Below are positions 46,467 through 58,491 of a DNA stretch of 64,000 bases, piece by piece; the first letter of the stretch is position 1; each line of letters starts with the position of its first letter. Source of the DNA: Pseudopyrenochaeta lycopersici (Eukaryota > Ascomycota > Dothideomycetes > Pleosporales > Pseudopyrenochaetaceae); the NCBI GenBank assembly GCA_003313425.1, contig NHZP01000007.1, positions 1,178,001-1,242,000 on the forward strand, read 5' to 3'. Below the pieces are notes generated by a model. It was not told where the DNA came from. It did not search any database and was given only the letters and a program-made list of their open reading frames with translations. Made by a program: the position numbers and the translations under genes.

Positions 46467-48131
46467 ACGAGAAGCTCTCAAAAAGAGCGCGGTACCTCTC
46501 GTGGTCTTCTGGATTGCGAACGGCCGGTCTCTGGCGTACGAAGATTTCGATGTTGTCAATGCTCGCTGCAGCCGTCCTTCAAAGTAAAGGGGGACTTAAT
46601 ATCTTCCATGCACAAAGACCAAGATCGGTGGCAGACGGCTCCAAGCACCTTGTCGACTTGGATGTCCATATCTGTTGTTGCGCTGCACAACTCAGTGTGC
46701 ATCTTGTACACTGTCTTCATTTTAGGTCACACCTGAACAGAATCATTTCGCTTCTCGCTTCGTCCCGCTGCAAATCTCTCATTGGCGCCCTCCGGTGCAT
46801 CTGGTTCGCGACATCACGCTCAGCAATGGCTCATGCTCTGCGATAGAGTTTCTGCGACTGGCGCCAAGGAGCAATGGGTGTTTCATCTTCCAAAGCTTGC
46901 ACGACACAAGCATGCGTTTTCGCGAACTCGGCTCTCGTGCCCGTTTGATGGCCATCTCTGGAATTGCAAATCTTCACTCTATGAGAGACTCTAGTTCAGG
47001 CCAGACAAGTAGTTCATGGAGGGGTCTGAAAGCCCCTTTTGCTGTAATTATATACAATCTGCAACTATTCTACAAAAAATCCATATGATCAGTCTAAGCA
47101 ACAATTGGGTATATCCAGCTGGCCTAATAGCCAATTCCAACACGTACGCTCCCCAGTGTTTGATTGTGTGCTCGCAATTCAAATTGCGATGTTCTCTCTC
47201 TCGTTTGTATACACTTCCGGCCGTATCTCCGTGACCCGTCAACTCTCGCCCTAAAGTGTAAATATAGCAACTTCTCCCGTTGAACAGGTCTTCGCTACCC
47301 GTGCACCCGCCGTCCCATTGGGCTATCAAAAACCACAGTCCTTGCAATCTCCCCCAACCTCGTCGTCGCACAAACGCGGGTAGAAAGGCAATGTTCAACC
47401 AAAGTGCTGGCTGATGGTTCTGCAGCCATGACACAGGGTGATCATCCACATTTGTTGATAGCCCGCACTGGACCTGCATGTCGCGCTGCTGTGCCGATGG
47501 AAAATTCTCCGGCTGTCCAATCGTTGATGGCTCCGACCCTTCTTCAACAGGACTTGCGCAGAAACTGGACTGCCGTACTATCCAATGCGGCCACGGCTTG
47601 GAATCTTTGCAAATTGTACAGAATGCGGACTAGGTTGCGAGGTCTCCTCCTCAGAACGTTCAGATAGGAAATGAAACGCCAATGCAGAGCACGGATCGCT
47701 CTTATACGCCTACACATCGCTGCGCTGTTGTACGAGCTGTTGATATAAAGACTTGTTCATGCTGCTCTCCCCGGAATCGAAGACGACTTCGCCCACCGTT
47801 CCCTGATTGCTATCCCCGACGAAACGAATCCGAAACAAGCCCGACGCCCAAAGTGGTATCTCAATGCTTAAGGGGAGAAAGAGAAGATGCAAGATGCAAA
47901 GCGAATGGCTGCCCCGAAAATGCAATGACGCAAACAATGAAAGACAAGGAAAACATGTACTATGTATGTACCGGCCCGGGATTTGACATATGGACCATCC
48001 CGTCGCGACGTGTTTCAGAACAGGGACAAGGTCCCGCTTGCCGGTAACGCAGATACCGAGACTTGAAACATAAAACTAAGAGCCTAGTTCGCGCCTGCTG
48101 ATGTTCCAAGAATGCCTTGTGGTTCTACCTC
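46467..48131. other. Gene-free region between two convergent genes
   Basis: About 1.7 kb without a supportable gene. It is the shared downstream region of the J-protein gene and the Zn2Cys6 gene; frames up to 143 codons on either strand have no family resemblance. The stretch at 47040-47100 is AT-rich. Long 3' untranslated regions could cover part of it. Confidence 0.45.
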
Positions 48132-50392
48132 CTACTCTAGCACTTCATGTATATTCAATCGACGGCGTTTGCCCGTTTCAGGTGTCTCGGGTCTTCGTTG
48201 TTCGGCGCTTGAAGGGGATCCACGTCGTCGCACACGGTCACGTTCACGCTCCATGGCACCTTGGCCGCCAGTCTCGATGTGCAGCGGTGATCCGAGAGGA
48301 GCTGGTTCTGTTCGGATGGGCGGAAGATGTAGCCCTTCGAGGCGCGCCGGGCGATTCAATTCTCGCAGGGGCTCTGAAGTTGCAGTAGGATTGCGAGAGA
48401 CTGGTGCGTAAGGAGAAGGATATCCTGCTGCTGGCTGCGAAGGTGGCTGAATGGTTGGGAAGTATCCTGATTCTCCGCCTGCAGTTGGAGAGTAGCCGTA
48501 CGACGGACTACTTCCGTAAGAGCTGGGACTGAAGGTTGGGAGTGAGGTGCGAACGGACGCGAAATTGAAATAGGGGGAACTCGGTGCGGAACTTGTCGAG
48601 GAAGCGGGTCGCGGATGGAGCGGTGTAAAATGCGCTACTGGCGCTGTTGTCGGTGCTGATATGGTTTGCGATGTGCGCATGGGTGTTGGAGGAGCGAGCT
48701 GCTGTGTCAAAAGAGGGCCGGAGAGCCGTGGTGGTGAACGCACGACCAAGGTAACGAAGTAAAGCGACGTCTTCGCGAGTCGGATCTGAACTTGGAGAGA
48801 CTGGTAATGCCCGCCACTTGCAAGTCGGAAGCTCAGGAACATTGGCCTGTCCGTGAATCCATGGCTAACTTGGTCGATATCCTGTTCTACTACAGATTCC
48901 ATTACCGGTCGCATTGGATCCTGCCCGACTGGCGTGATAGGTGCCATGTACGTGGGCTCGCGTTCATCCCGCTCATCACGTAGCTCGTTGCGCAGACGCT
49001 GCAGGCTCTCGTTCTGTCGCGCTTCGAGAAGGTCTCCTAGATGTTTTCCTCTGACGTCTCCCAGAAAGGAAACCAGGTCTTGGAACGCTCGGTTCGATTT
49101 TTGTATTACCAGGTCCAAGTTCAAGAATGCGACAGGTAACGACTGGTACGCCAAATTTGGTGCTGGAATATACGGAGAAGCCGACGACCTGCTATAACTC
49201 GCGACCCTACTCGATTCGCCACCGTTGGAGGGAAGATTTCTTTGGGCATTGGGGTTGGAAATGTCTTGTACTTGCGCGGTGCTCCCTGAGATTCGAGACG
49301 GGTCAGACGTGCGATGCGGCTGTGATGTTTGGAAAGGAGCTTGATGAGCGAACGCTTCTGACACAGGCACAGCACCCAAGATCTGATTAGGTGGCTGTCT
49401 ACCTTCCTCGGGTCTACTAAATTCTCTGTCATCTCTCAATCGTGGTCTTCCTCTCTTTTTGTGCTGCACGTCCTTGCAAGTGTCCTGTTCACAGCATGAG
49501 TCAGTCTCGTCCAGGGGCAACACGTAATGTCTCTAGCTCGCATTCGATTTGGGAAACTAACCTGCTTTCCAGAAGCGACGCAACGACCACATGGGCGCTG
49601 AACGTCGCAGCTGAGATGCGCCTTTTTACAGTTGACGCAAGCGGATGCCACATGTGCCTTGGTTCTTCTTGCTGGCTTCGTCGGTCTGGCCGGTGGTGGT
49701 GCTATCATGGCCGCCTGTTGCACCATTGGACCTGTGTGTTGAGCTGCACCATATGAGGACACGCCAGCATGTGGATAGCCATAGCTATAATTCTGCGAAA
49801 TTGGCACGTTACCGTACGAAGCGTGCTCAATTGGGCGTCCGGGCTGGTAATGGAGCGACTGGCCTCTGTGCTGGGATTCTCCCGGATACAGCGGTCGCTG
49901 CTGGAGGTTACTTTGCGTTGACAATGCTGGCCGAGGATCGAACAAGGAGGACGAAGGTGGTGGTAGTGGGAGGCCAGCATCAGGTCTCTGGGGTGCGCTC
50001 ACCGGCAGAGGGTAAGCGAGACGTCCGGATTCGACAGTCTGTGCTGGACGTCGAGATGGAGAATGGGGTTCTGACATGGGAGGAGATGGATAACTCTGGT
50101 GTTCAGCCCTGGCAGGACTGAACTTGGAACGAAACTTTGCCAGGCCGTCTTCGGGCTCTGCAGGTCGCCCGAATGGCGTGGAAAGGAGTGAGGTCGGACG
50201 AGGCAAGGCCAGACTCTGCATAGCTTGACCACCGCGGCGCTCAAACGCCGCGTCAGCAGCGGGAGCGCGAGGGTGTGTAAGTACAGCTGAAGATGCAGTC
50301 AAATGCGCTGCTGGGCAGGCTGCGGTCTTGTCGATTAAGTAAGAAGAAGCTCTGCAGGCGGGTGTTAGGGTGGCAGTCGGACGGCCCTGCAT
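48132..50392 (-). CDS. Zn2Cys6 transcription factor with PAS-like region
   Basis: Two exons (50392-49562, 49484-48132) give up to 727 residues. The zinc cluster is CVNCKKAHLSCD, then RPCGRC and, across the intron, the sixth Cys in DTCKD (Cys 252, 255, 262, 268, 271 and 280), followed by the basic HKKRGRPRLRDD. KKAHLSCD resembles the KAHLTCD of the Ert1/AcuK and Gsm1 carbon-source regulators, which also have a PAS-like fold; here a PAS-like stretch follows (LPVAFLNLDLVIQKSNRAF, then strands ending LYFVTLVVRSP). The N-terminal 250 residues are disordered, Pro/Ser/Tyr-rich. The C-terminus is Ser/Thr/Pro-rich. The ATG at 50221 (MQSLALPRPTSLL) is equally plausible as the start; the extra 57 residues before it are low-complexity. 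It may control gluconeogenic or other metabolism; this is inference. Confidence 0.85.
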
Positions 50393-53300
50393 GGCGACTA
50401 AGGTAAGCTACTGGACAAGCGAGGACAGCATCAAGACAATCGACGAGGAAGAGGAGGTGCGAGCAAGATCTGACAGTAGCCAGAATACGCCGACATACAA
50501 GCACATGATGGTGACTTGCAAAGGAGCTGTAGCATTCGTCTGCGATGGAGTCCGAAAACAGGGCATGGCGGAGGGGGGGCGAAGGAGTTGTGTCAAATAC
50601 CTTTTGATATTGCCCTCCAATTGGACCTTGAGGTTGCGAATCCTCCCAGCGGACAGTTGTAGGGGTACAAGAGACGGTGGACCAATGTTGAAGGAACTAG
50701 CTGGGCTAGAGCTGCAGGTAATGGGGCGAGGGAAGGAGGGAGGCGAGGTGGTGGTGGTATCGAGTGTGGTGGGACCAATGAGCAGCAAAACCCGCAAAAG
50801 AGCAAAGCAGATTTCTGCCCAGTCGGCGGAGATTCCCCAGTAATAACCACAATCGGTTATGGAGATTCTGCTCACAGATCTTTACGGCATCCCTGTAAAG
50901 TCGTGCAGATTGACGGGCCACACCCATGAGACGGGGGCCACGATGGGTTCCGGGCAACGGGAGCAGGGAAGGACGCGGTTCGGGGACGACGACATGCTGG
51001 CCTCGTTCGGCTGATGGTTCTTTGACAATTCTGCTAGGCCATTCTCCCAAGACAGTCGATGCAGCCGCGGAAGTATGCACGGCTACCAGTGCGTGGAGTG
51101 TGCATGGGCACAGCGGGTTGGCGCTGGCCTGGGTGCCCTGTCAGGCGGGCTTACCCCCTGCTTTCCGAACCGTCCTCGACCAGGGCTGCCAAACGGAGGC
51201 TCGCGCGTGTGCGCGCCATTGCACCACAGTTTTTTGCACGCACCCAAGCAAGACCTTGGGAATCGAGGCAAAGCATAAGTCGGCGTCCTTAATGCGCGAC
51301 TTGTGCATATCAATGGACCCGTGGATTTGGATGCAATGCCCAAGCAAGGCAAGATGGTCGTCAATATCATGCCCGGCGAGTGCTGCAGAAACTCAAACAA
51401 TGGAAGGTATATTGACCAAGCGAGCATCTGCACCAAGAGCGATGTGGTCAGGATTGCGAAATGTGGCTCACAGTGACAGGCCCGCGAACTTGGTCCACTA
51501 TAGGCACGCTTGTGAGTGTCAGTTGCGCTTCCGCGCCGTCAGGCCAACCACTGCTCCTGTCACCTTGCAGGCCTCTCAGCGGCGACCGCCCATGGCAGCT
51601 GAAAGTTTTGCTGCCGACCAGTCTGAATGGTTGCCGAAAAGCTTCTTTCAGGGTCTCGATGCCGCGGACAGCAAGCACCGCCCGCGCTGGCACTGCTGCC
51701 GATGGCGAGGGGCGAAGCCCAAGTGCTTTGCTGAGGGCTGGTGCCGGCTGCTGCTGTGATCGACGCCGCGTTGCGGATATGGCTTGAAACTGCGACGCCT
51801 TTGTATAGAGATCGCCATCGAACGCTCGTTTGGAGCTAGAGAGCCCCCCCAGAGCGATAGAAGACGAGGCGTCTAGGTTCAGGAAGTATAGCGAGACGTA
51901 GACAGAAGAACCAAATGAGCGAGTGCCCTGCGGCGTCTGGCGTGTATTGCTTTGCTGTGCGACGTGACGCCTGGGTGAGCCACACTGGGCGCGGCGCTAT
52001 CAAGTTTGGCACAGCCATGCGAGTGATGATGCAGCGGGCAGACGCAGCGCCGTCTGGAAACAGCGGCGCAGGTTTGGGTGGCTGCATCCGCTGACAGAGT
52101 CTCCCGCCGTCTCAGCTAGAGAAGGTTCTGTACGGCTTCGAAAGTAAGGCAAGCAACGTGGGGACAGGTTTTGGTGGCTGCCGAGCAGCGCTTGCAGCTT
52201 GGGCAAAACAGCGGACCGGCTGCGCTCCAGACGGTGCTGGGCAGCGTGCAAGAGGTGACTGGGCAAGGCCTCTGTTCCAACCGCCCACGGTCATGCGCTA
52301 GAGGTGGCGTCCAATGCACTTCGCAAAAGCGAAATCATAGTGCTGTCGTCAAAACAAGCCAAAGCTATATCACCAGTCTGCTATAGGTGTGGGGCGCGAT
52401 GCATTGGGACGGCCAAACAAAATACTCCGGTGGGTGATATCGATCGAAACCTGGCGCCGGTCGACGATCTGCCCGCAAAGTGTCCGGCCATGACCACCCA
52501 CCGAGATTGGCCTTTTCAATACGGCGTGCGCGGCATTGACGACGCGGGGCCCAACCCTGGGCTCGCATATTGCCTGAGCTGCAGCAGACGAGCGCAATTC
52601 CACTCCCTCGACCGCACATGCTTGGGCTGCCTCCCGTCGCAGGTGAGGGCTGCACAAAGTCGCCATCCTCGAGGCGCAACGCGCTAGTGCCTCGATAGCC
52701 ACATTCACTAGCCGAGCGCGCCTGCGTGTCTGCAATGGTCGTGGTGCCCTGTGCCCGCCAGATGCACACGCCGCATCGGCGAGGCATCGCGCCTCGCACC
52801 TTGAAGCCCTGCTGCTGCGCGCGATACTTATGGAGACTCAACGCGGAATAGCGGCAAGCTGGGCCGAGCGCCGCGAAGATCGGTACAGGCTTGGGCACGG
52901 GGTGTGAATAGATTGAACGCGGGACAAGAATAGCTCAACCATGGTACACAAGTGTTATATCGCCGGCCATTATCATCGTCATGATAATTTGGAATCTAAC
53001 CTGCTGGCCTCGTTTCCATCTACCAGCCCTCTGCAGACCACTTCACACTCGCTCTATTCCCCCACCATTGCACCATCAGCATCCTTCTTGGTCATGCACG
53101 CCCGCTTGTGTCCACATTGCCCTCTGCGGCAAGTAGCGAGATTCGAAACGCAGGGGCGGGGGGGGAGACTTTACTCCAGTCCTGCATGAGCGTTTCTTCA
53201 TTTCACCCTCTGCTGAGCGGATCGAGTCTTCCGGTCTGGTGATGGCTAGTGCCCTGTTGCCGAGCAGTGAGAATGCTCCACTACAGCCATCATCCCTCCT

Positions 53301-55469
53301 ACCCAAATCCAAAGCTGCCATTTAGCGGGTTTGGTAATATTACCTAGTAGGATAAAATGACGGTCCTTGACAACGACTTAGTCCGTGTCACGTACGTACT
53401 AGGGCCCTGGCGCCGGAAAATATAAATCCAACCGAAAACCAACGCGACGGCCCTGCTTGACCAGGAATTTAGCCTTGACACTGCTGATCCAAAAATGGCA
53501 GCGGAAATATTGACGATAACAGAAGGTCCTATATCGCCCACAGATTACACTCATCTCTTATTACGGTCCCCCGAGGCTACGGCATGTGCACAACGGCCTG
53601 TCCAGGGATCTGGGATTGCTGTCCTACCGTGGCGGGCGCTGCCGCTTGTGTCCCTCCGAGCGTTGCTGCTCCGCTTCCTCCCATGCAAGCCAGACGACTT
53701 TGTCTGCGAACTCATGGGTACGCACCACCGGCCCTGCATTGCGGGCACTTGACAGTCGTAATGTACTGCACACTGAGTCCCCTCTGCGTCGCTTGCAAGG
53801 ATGCGAGGGCACGACATGTTCATGGATTCGAACGCGGGATCTACGAACCGGTGCCTGGGCCTCTGGACACGTTGTGCCAAAAGTAGCACAGTCAGGGGTC
53901 TCGCTATCCTGGCCACCCTCCTAGGGTCCTTGCATGCTCGCCCGTCCTGGGCCCCATTCTCGATTTGCGACTGGGTGCGGGCCGAGAAGGCGGCCGTGTT
54001 GGATCTTAACAGAATATCCAATATTGATTTCCAACGCTGACTTCCCTCGCGCGCTTGTGATACCCACACACAGCATACATGCGGCACAGAGGCTCTCATG
54101 TCGCCTGCATCATCTCGTAAAACACCCACTAGCGAGCCCTGCAGGATTCGCCCATCTTGCGCATAGTCTAATCAGGCCCGCTACGGAACGAGAAATTTCC
54201 GTCTGTTAGGTGCGCTCTTCATGTCAGGCCCTTTGCCGAGATGGTCGAATGTGACGACGCCGGCGTCTACAGAAGCGACAGCTTGGGGCTACGCCTCTCA
54301 AGGAAGCCACCTCCGCGGCCGTTTTTACGCCCACGACTGATTCAGGCTGGTGATTTTCATTGAAATGCGAAGAGAGTTTCACAGCGAGATTACAGTTCCG
54401 ATCTGGGCCTTTCTGTACATATCAAAAAGCCGTTGAATAGGGAAGTTTTTGCTCGAGGAAATGCGCACCGTCACACGACACCAAAGACCCGCAAAGAGTA
54501 CCTGCCTGATGCAACCTTCCTTGCTTGACCTTCGGGCCCTTTGCATGGCCATCAGCTCATGAGCGGGTTGCACAGAAGTTATTGTGGTGGCTTCTCGAAG
54601 GTCGGGTAAGCCGCAAGTGCGCGAGGAAGGATTATTGGAGTCTTTGGATGGTGGCGCTAAGCAGGGGCTGGCGAAATCTCAAGGCTGCGAGGGGAATGAA
54701 TTCGGGTAGCGCGGACAATTGTCCGGCTCAATAAAATCTCCTCGAGCAGATGACGTGCCTGCATAGCCATGTGTACCCGAAGGGCCCTTAACCCTGCTCG
54801 GACTTCAAAAAAGGCGTGAGATTTGGGGGTTCACCCAATACGCGATCTGAAGCCGATTGCCTGTCAGTGTCAACTTTATCTGACTTCGATAAAAGCCGGA
54901 AACTCTGTTCCAGCCTCGCGCTGCGTGTAGATCACGACTAGAGACGGACCTGCAGCCTGTCAATCCTAATAAGAGCAATCGGCGACAGCCACTTGAACCC
55001 AACACCTTGGCCAATACTTCAAAAAGACATGTTGTGGCCCTGATGGGTACTATTGACTCAATATCTCCTCATTATTTGGCAAAAATGATGGGCGATGCCA
55101 CTATTGACTCGATTCGCGAAGCCTGAGTGGGGCATGATGGCCGCCTCCCTGTAGTGTAGACGACGGCGTTCATACGAACAGAGTTTCCCCCATCGGTACG
55201 TTCCTGACATGCGCTCATGCGGCACGGCAACGGTGATGACAGTCATGCGGCATCAGGCGTTGCGCGCCCGATGAGCTAGCCGCGGCATTGAATGGGCAAT
55301 AATGGTCTGACTTTGCAGGCCATGTCACTTGTTCTTACTTTTTGGATACGCCACAAACAAGTCAGGAACGTCAAGTGGTAGCGAGCTCTCGGATGTAATC
55401 TCCCGCGCCTTTGAACTATGTACTGACGCAAAATTGCTAGATCCTGCACTTGGGTATTGAACAATGAAC
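50393..55469. other. 5.1-kb gene-free stretch upstream of the Zn2Cys6 gene
   Basis: This is the longest stretch without a gene. Many frames occur, the longest 277 codons (50926-51759 plus), but all have a Cys/Arg/Ala/Trp-rich composition with no family resemblance and are opposed by comparable frames on the other strand. The base composition is GC-rich to about 54 kb. It holds a palindrome ATTATCAT-CGTC-ATGATAAT at 52969-52988 and a GGTAATATTACC palindrome at 53333-53344. No transposase, reverse-transcriptase or repeat structure was recognised. It may be a long promoter/leader, a non-coding RNA locus or an old, decayed insertion. Confidence 0.45.
52969..52988. repeat. Short inverted repeat (8-bp arms, 4-bp spacer)
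   Basis: The arms ATTATCAT and ATGATAAT are perfect reverse complements around a CGTC spacer. This could be a dimeric-factor site or a hairpin. It also lies in an otherwise featureless stretch, so chance is possible. Confidence 0.4.
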
Positions 55470-58250
55470 TCAAAACTTGCGCTTCTTCGCTGGTCGAGCA
55501 TTTTTCGCCTTCCGATTCTCCTGTACCTTGCGGGATTTACGCACAGCATCCACGTCCTTGAGCTCACTTTTGGCGCCGCCATCCTTGAATGCACCGATTC
55601 GCTTCTCCTTCGCTTCTGCCACTCTCTTCTTTTGAACATGATAGTCGTCGCGATAACGGTCAGCTTGCTTGGGCGCCTTCTCCGCTTTGTGTTTGTAGCG
55701 AGGGGCGTTATTGAATGATGATGCAGATCGGTTGCCTGGAGCTTCCATCTCACCCACTCGAGGCATCTTTACTTTGTTTGCTTTCCGCCAGTCGTCGAAG
55801 CGCCCGCTGCGGAAACTGGCTGCAATCTTGTGTCCGCTCTCGCCTCGTATCATCTTTGCGCCCTTTGAACCGTCCTCATCGTTGGTACGATTAACGTACT
55901 TCTTGGACTTTTTGTCCCATCGCATACGAGACTTGCTAGCATCAGCAAAGCCTTGAATCTCATCATTAACCAGCGACATCTCCGCTGCTCGTGCCGCTGA
56001 TACGAAGTTCGAGTTCCCTGCATCACCGCTGCTTACTCCATATCCCTTCTCCTCAGCCATGTTTTCCTTGGGGAGATAGGACATGAAGAAGTCATCATTT
56101 CGCCAGCTTTCCTGCGTAGATTTCTTCGAAGTAGGTTGCGACACTGATACTTCGAGCTCGTCGGAGTCGGAGTCATAAGTGCCACCTGCGACTTCGTGAT
56201 CGTCTTCTGATTCCATATCTGTATTGTTCGTTTCATTGGAAGGTCCATGATTTGCGACAAGCTGGTCATCAGCCAGTTTGTTCGCCCGCTGCTTCGTCTT
56301 TTGCCTCTCGACCTGCTCTCGTCTTTTGCGCATGATCTCAGCTGTCTCACTGGTTGTGCCGCGTTTCCCAATTTCAAACACAGTTTCTGCAGGTCGGAAG
56401 GATTGTATCCTCTCAAGCATTTTCTCCTTCTCTCTTAGAGCATTGTGCTTGTCATCGCTGAAGAGCATGTGCGTATCGGCAAAATGTGACGACGCTACCA
56501 GTTCTTTTGCTCGCTGCACACTCTGGGCACTCGCTTGATTCCGCGTCCTCTGATACTGCCTTTCTCCCTTGTCTGCCACACTCAACAGCAATGCCAAATC
56601 CTCATCGTCCGTTAGCTGTTTATTCACCAACTCGACCGACTCCTCTAACTGGTATGGCGCCAAGCTTCCTACCACAAAATCTTCTGCATAGTTTGGTTCA
56701 TCACTAGACCTGCCGATCAGGAGTCGCTTGCCAAGGAAAAGTTGTAGATCAATGAGGTACGGCAGATCAACATGCCTGCACAAGCTATACGCCCATCCCT
56801 TGCGACCAGCACGGGCCGTTCTCCCCACCCGATGCACGAAGATCTTGGGCTGTGAAGGGAAGTCGTAGTTGATGACGTGGTTGATGTGCGGCATATCAAC
56901 ACCGCGCGCAGCAACATCGGTCACAATGAGGATCCGTGTTAGGCCAGTACGGAAGTCCTGTATCTGTTCTTTTCGCGCTGTTTGGTCAAGATTGCCATAC
57001 ACTGGAGTGAGTCAGCAAACTCTAAAGACTTGAGCGACGGCAACTTACCGTAAGACACGGCATATCCCGCAGCTCGAAGTAAACTGGCTAGATATTCAAC
57101 CCTGTGTTTCGTTGCGGCAAAGATAATCGTAGACTCGGCGACTGGGACATCTTTGACAAATCCCTCGCTACGCTTACGCTTCTTGCTATTGTTGGCTTTC
57201 TCGCTGTCTTCCTTTGCTTTCTTAGCAGTATCAGTCTCGCCGACTGGCACTTTGATAACATTGTCTAGAAGGTGTAGGAGTGCGCCGTCTCGATCACCGG
57301 ATTTGATCGTAAAGTAGGCGCTTTTCAGATCGGGTGATATCTTGCTCTCCGCATCCAGACGTATAAGCTTCGGCTCCTGCAAACCTGCTCTTGCAAATTC
57401 TACGAGCGATTTAGGGAGGGTAGCGCTGAACAAGAGGGTTTGCCTTGAAGCGGGCAGAGCGTGCAAGATTTCTGATAGTTGTGCTGCAAATCCCATCTCG
57501 AAAAGGCGATCTGCTTCATCGAATACAATGTATCGCACGGATGATAGGTCGAGCCCCATTTCAACTTTGAGATGGAGAAAACGGCCAGGAGTTGCAATGA
57601 TGATGTCTGGATTCGTAGTCATAGAGCTGAATTCTGCCAGGCGGTTAATTATGTTTTCCAGAACGGAGCTCTGTACACATACGTTCTTCAAGACTATCGC
57701 CACCAACTAACAGGATGGTTCTGAGATCTGTGCCGCGTCCTAACTCCTTCACGACTTTCAATGTCTGTAAAGCAAGCTCACGAGACGGCGACATGATGAC
57801 TCCACGAGCCCCAACCTTTGCAGAATGCGCCTTGAGCTTTTGGATCATAGGAATGACAAATGCAGCAGTCTTTCCTGAGCCTGTCCGGGCCATTCCAACA
57901 ACATCATCACCTTGTAGCATGAGCGGGACGGCTTTCCGCTGGATTGGGGTCGGTATCTTGAAGCCTTTCTGCGTTATAGCTTTCAAAAGTGCCGCATTCA
58001 AGCCCATTGCCTGAAAGCCTCCTCCCTTCTTGATCGACTTGCCCAGATTGGAGCCCTTGCGATCGGAGGCAGCCTGCTTCGCAGCAATGAACGCTTCATC
58101 GTCCGAGCCGTCATCGCCTCCAATGTCGAGATTTATCCCAAGATCTGCTGGGATTCCTTCCTCTTGCTGAGCTTCCTCACCGCCGGCAAGGGCATCGAAT
58201 ATGTCAAATTCGTTTTCGGAGAGCGCCGGGGAGCTCGCGCGAGGAGCCAT
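55470..58250 (-). CDS. DBP10: ATP-dependent RNA helicase Dbp10 (DDX54)
   Basis: Dbp10 is a nucleolar DEAD-box helicase for 60S subunit assembly. Three exons (58250-57683, 57633-57049, 57001-55470) give 894 residues, near fungal orthologues. Acidic N-terminus, then the Q-motif region [20 protein letters not shown] and [15 protein letters not shown], Walker A ARTGSGKT at about 121-128, [10 protein letters not shown], and across intron 1 [20 protein letters not shown] with [20 protein letters not shown] is the DEAD box, SATLPKSL motif III. Intron 2 lies in the second RecA domain; splicing gives [20 protein letters not shown], then [10 protein letters not shown] and [10 protein letters not shown]. 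The C-terminal DBP10CT-like domain and a Lys-rich tail ending AKKRKF follow. Frames that read through the introns end in stops. It diverges from RFA2. Confidence 0.95.
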
Positions 58251-58491
58251 GGTCGAAGGTCCGTACGTACGAGACTCGAAAGCGGCGTGCGATGCCTGAC
58301 CAAGCCTGTCATTAAAGCAGTGCACCATATCTCGAGAGTTGGAAAATTTCGAGCTCGGACCATGGAAATCTTGGCAAACAGGGATGTGATAGTCGCACCT
58401 TCCACGTGCCCCGCGATGGGGGCAGTCGCGTCCGACGCGTTTTGCCCTCACCACGTTTCTGCACCGTGTCACTCACCCACAGGGTAACGAG
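58251..58491. promoter_or_regulatory. Bidirectional promoter DBP10 / RFA2 with MCB and CACGTG
   Basis: Only 241 bases separate the two start codons. The stretch holds an ACGCGT MluI cell-cycle box at 58435-58440, 52 bases upstream of the RFA2 ATG, and a CACGTG E-box at 58403-58408. MCB boxes drive S-phase genes, including replication-protein genes, through MBF in yeasts; a role here is inferred from position only. Confidence 0.5.
58435..58440. promoter_or_regulatory. MCB-like box ACGCGT upstream of RFA2
   Basis: A palindromic ACGCGT hexamer stands 52 bases before the RFA2 start codon. In yeasts this is the MBF site for G1/S transcription. The hexamer also occurs inside coding sequence in this window, so the site is a hypothesis. 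Confidence 0.4.

Noticed and set aside
50926..51759. Plus-strand frame of 277 codons.
   Set aside because: Composition is Cys/Trp/Ser/Arg-rich with no domain, and frames of similar quality lie on the opposite strand; best explained by GC content.
53333..53344. GGTAATATTACC contains TAATATTAC, the replication-origin nonanucleotide of single-stranded DNA viruses (CRESS type).
   Set aside because: There is no replication-protein sequence, stem-loop with longer arms or iterons around it; a nine-base match in 64 kb can occur by chance.
53800..53850. GGATTCGAACGCGGG-like sequence resembling a tRNA T-arm on the minus strand.
   Set aside because: The five-base stem beside the loop does not pair and no acceptor, D or anticodon arms can be drawn.
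54232..54320. TGCCGAGATGGTCGAATG resembles the 5' part of a Ser/Leu tRNA.
   Set aside because: No matching acceptor stem, anticodon arm or T-arm at the right distances; at best a chance match.
54985..55015. GGGTTCAAGTGGCTG on the minus strand, T-loop-like.
   Set aside because: Stem bases do not pair and the rest of a tRNA is missing.
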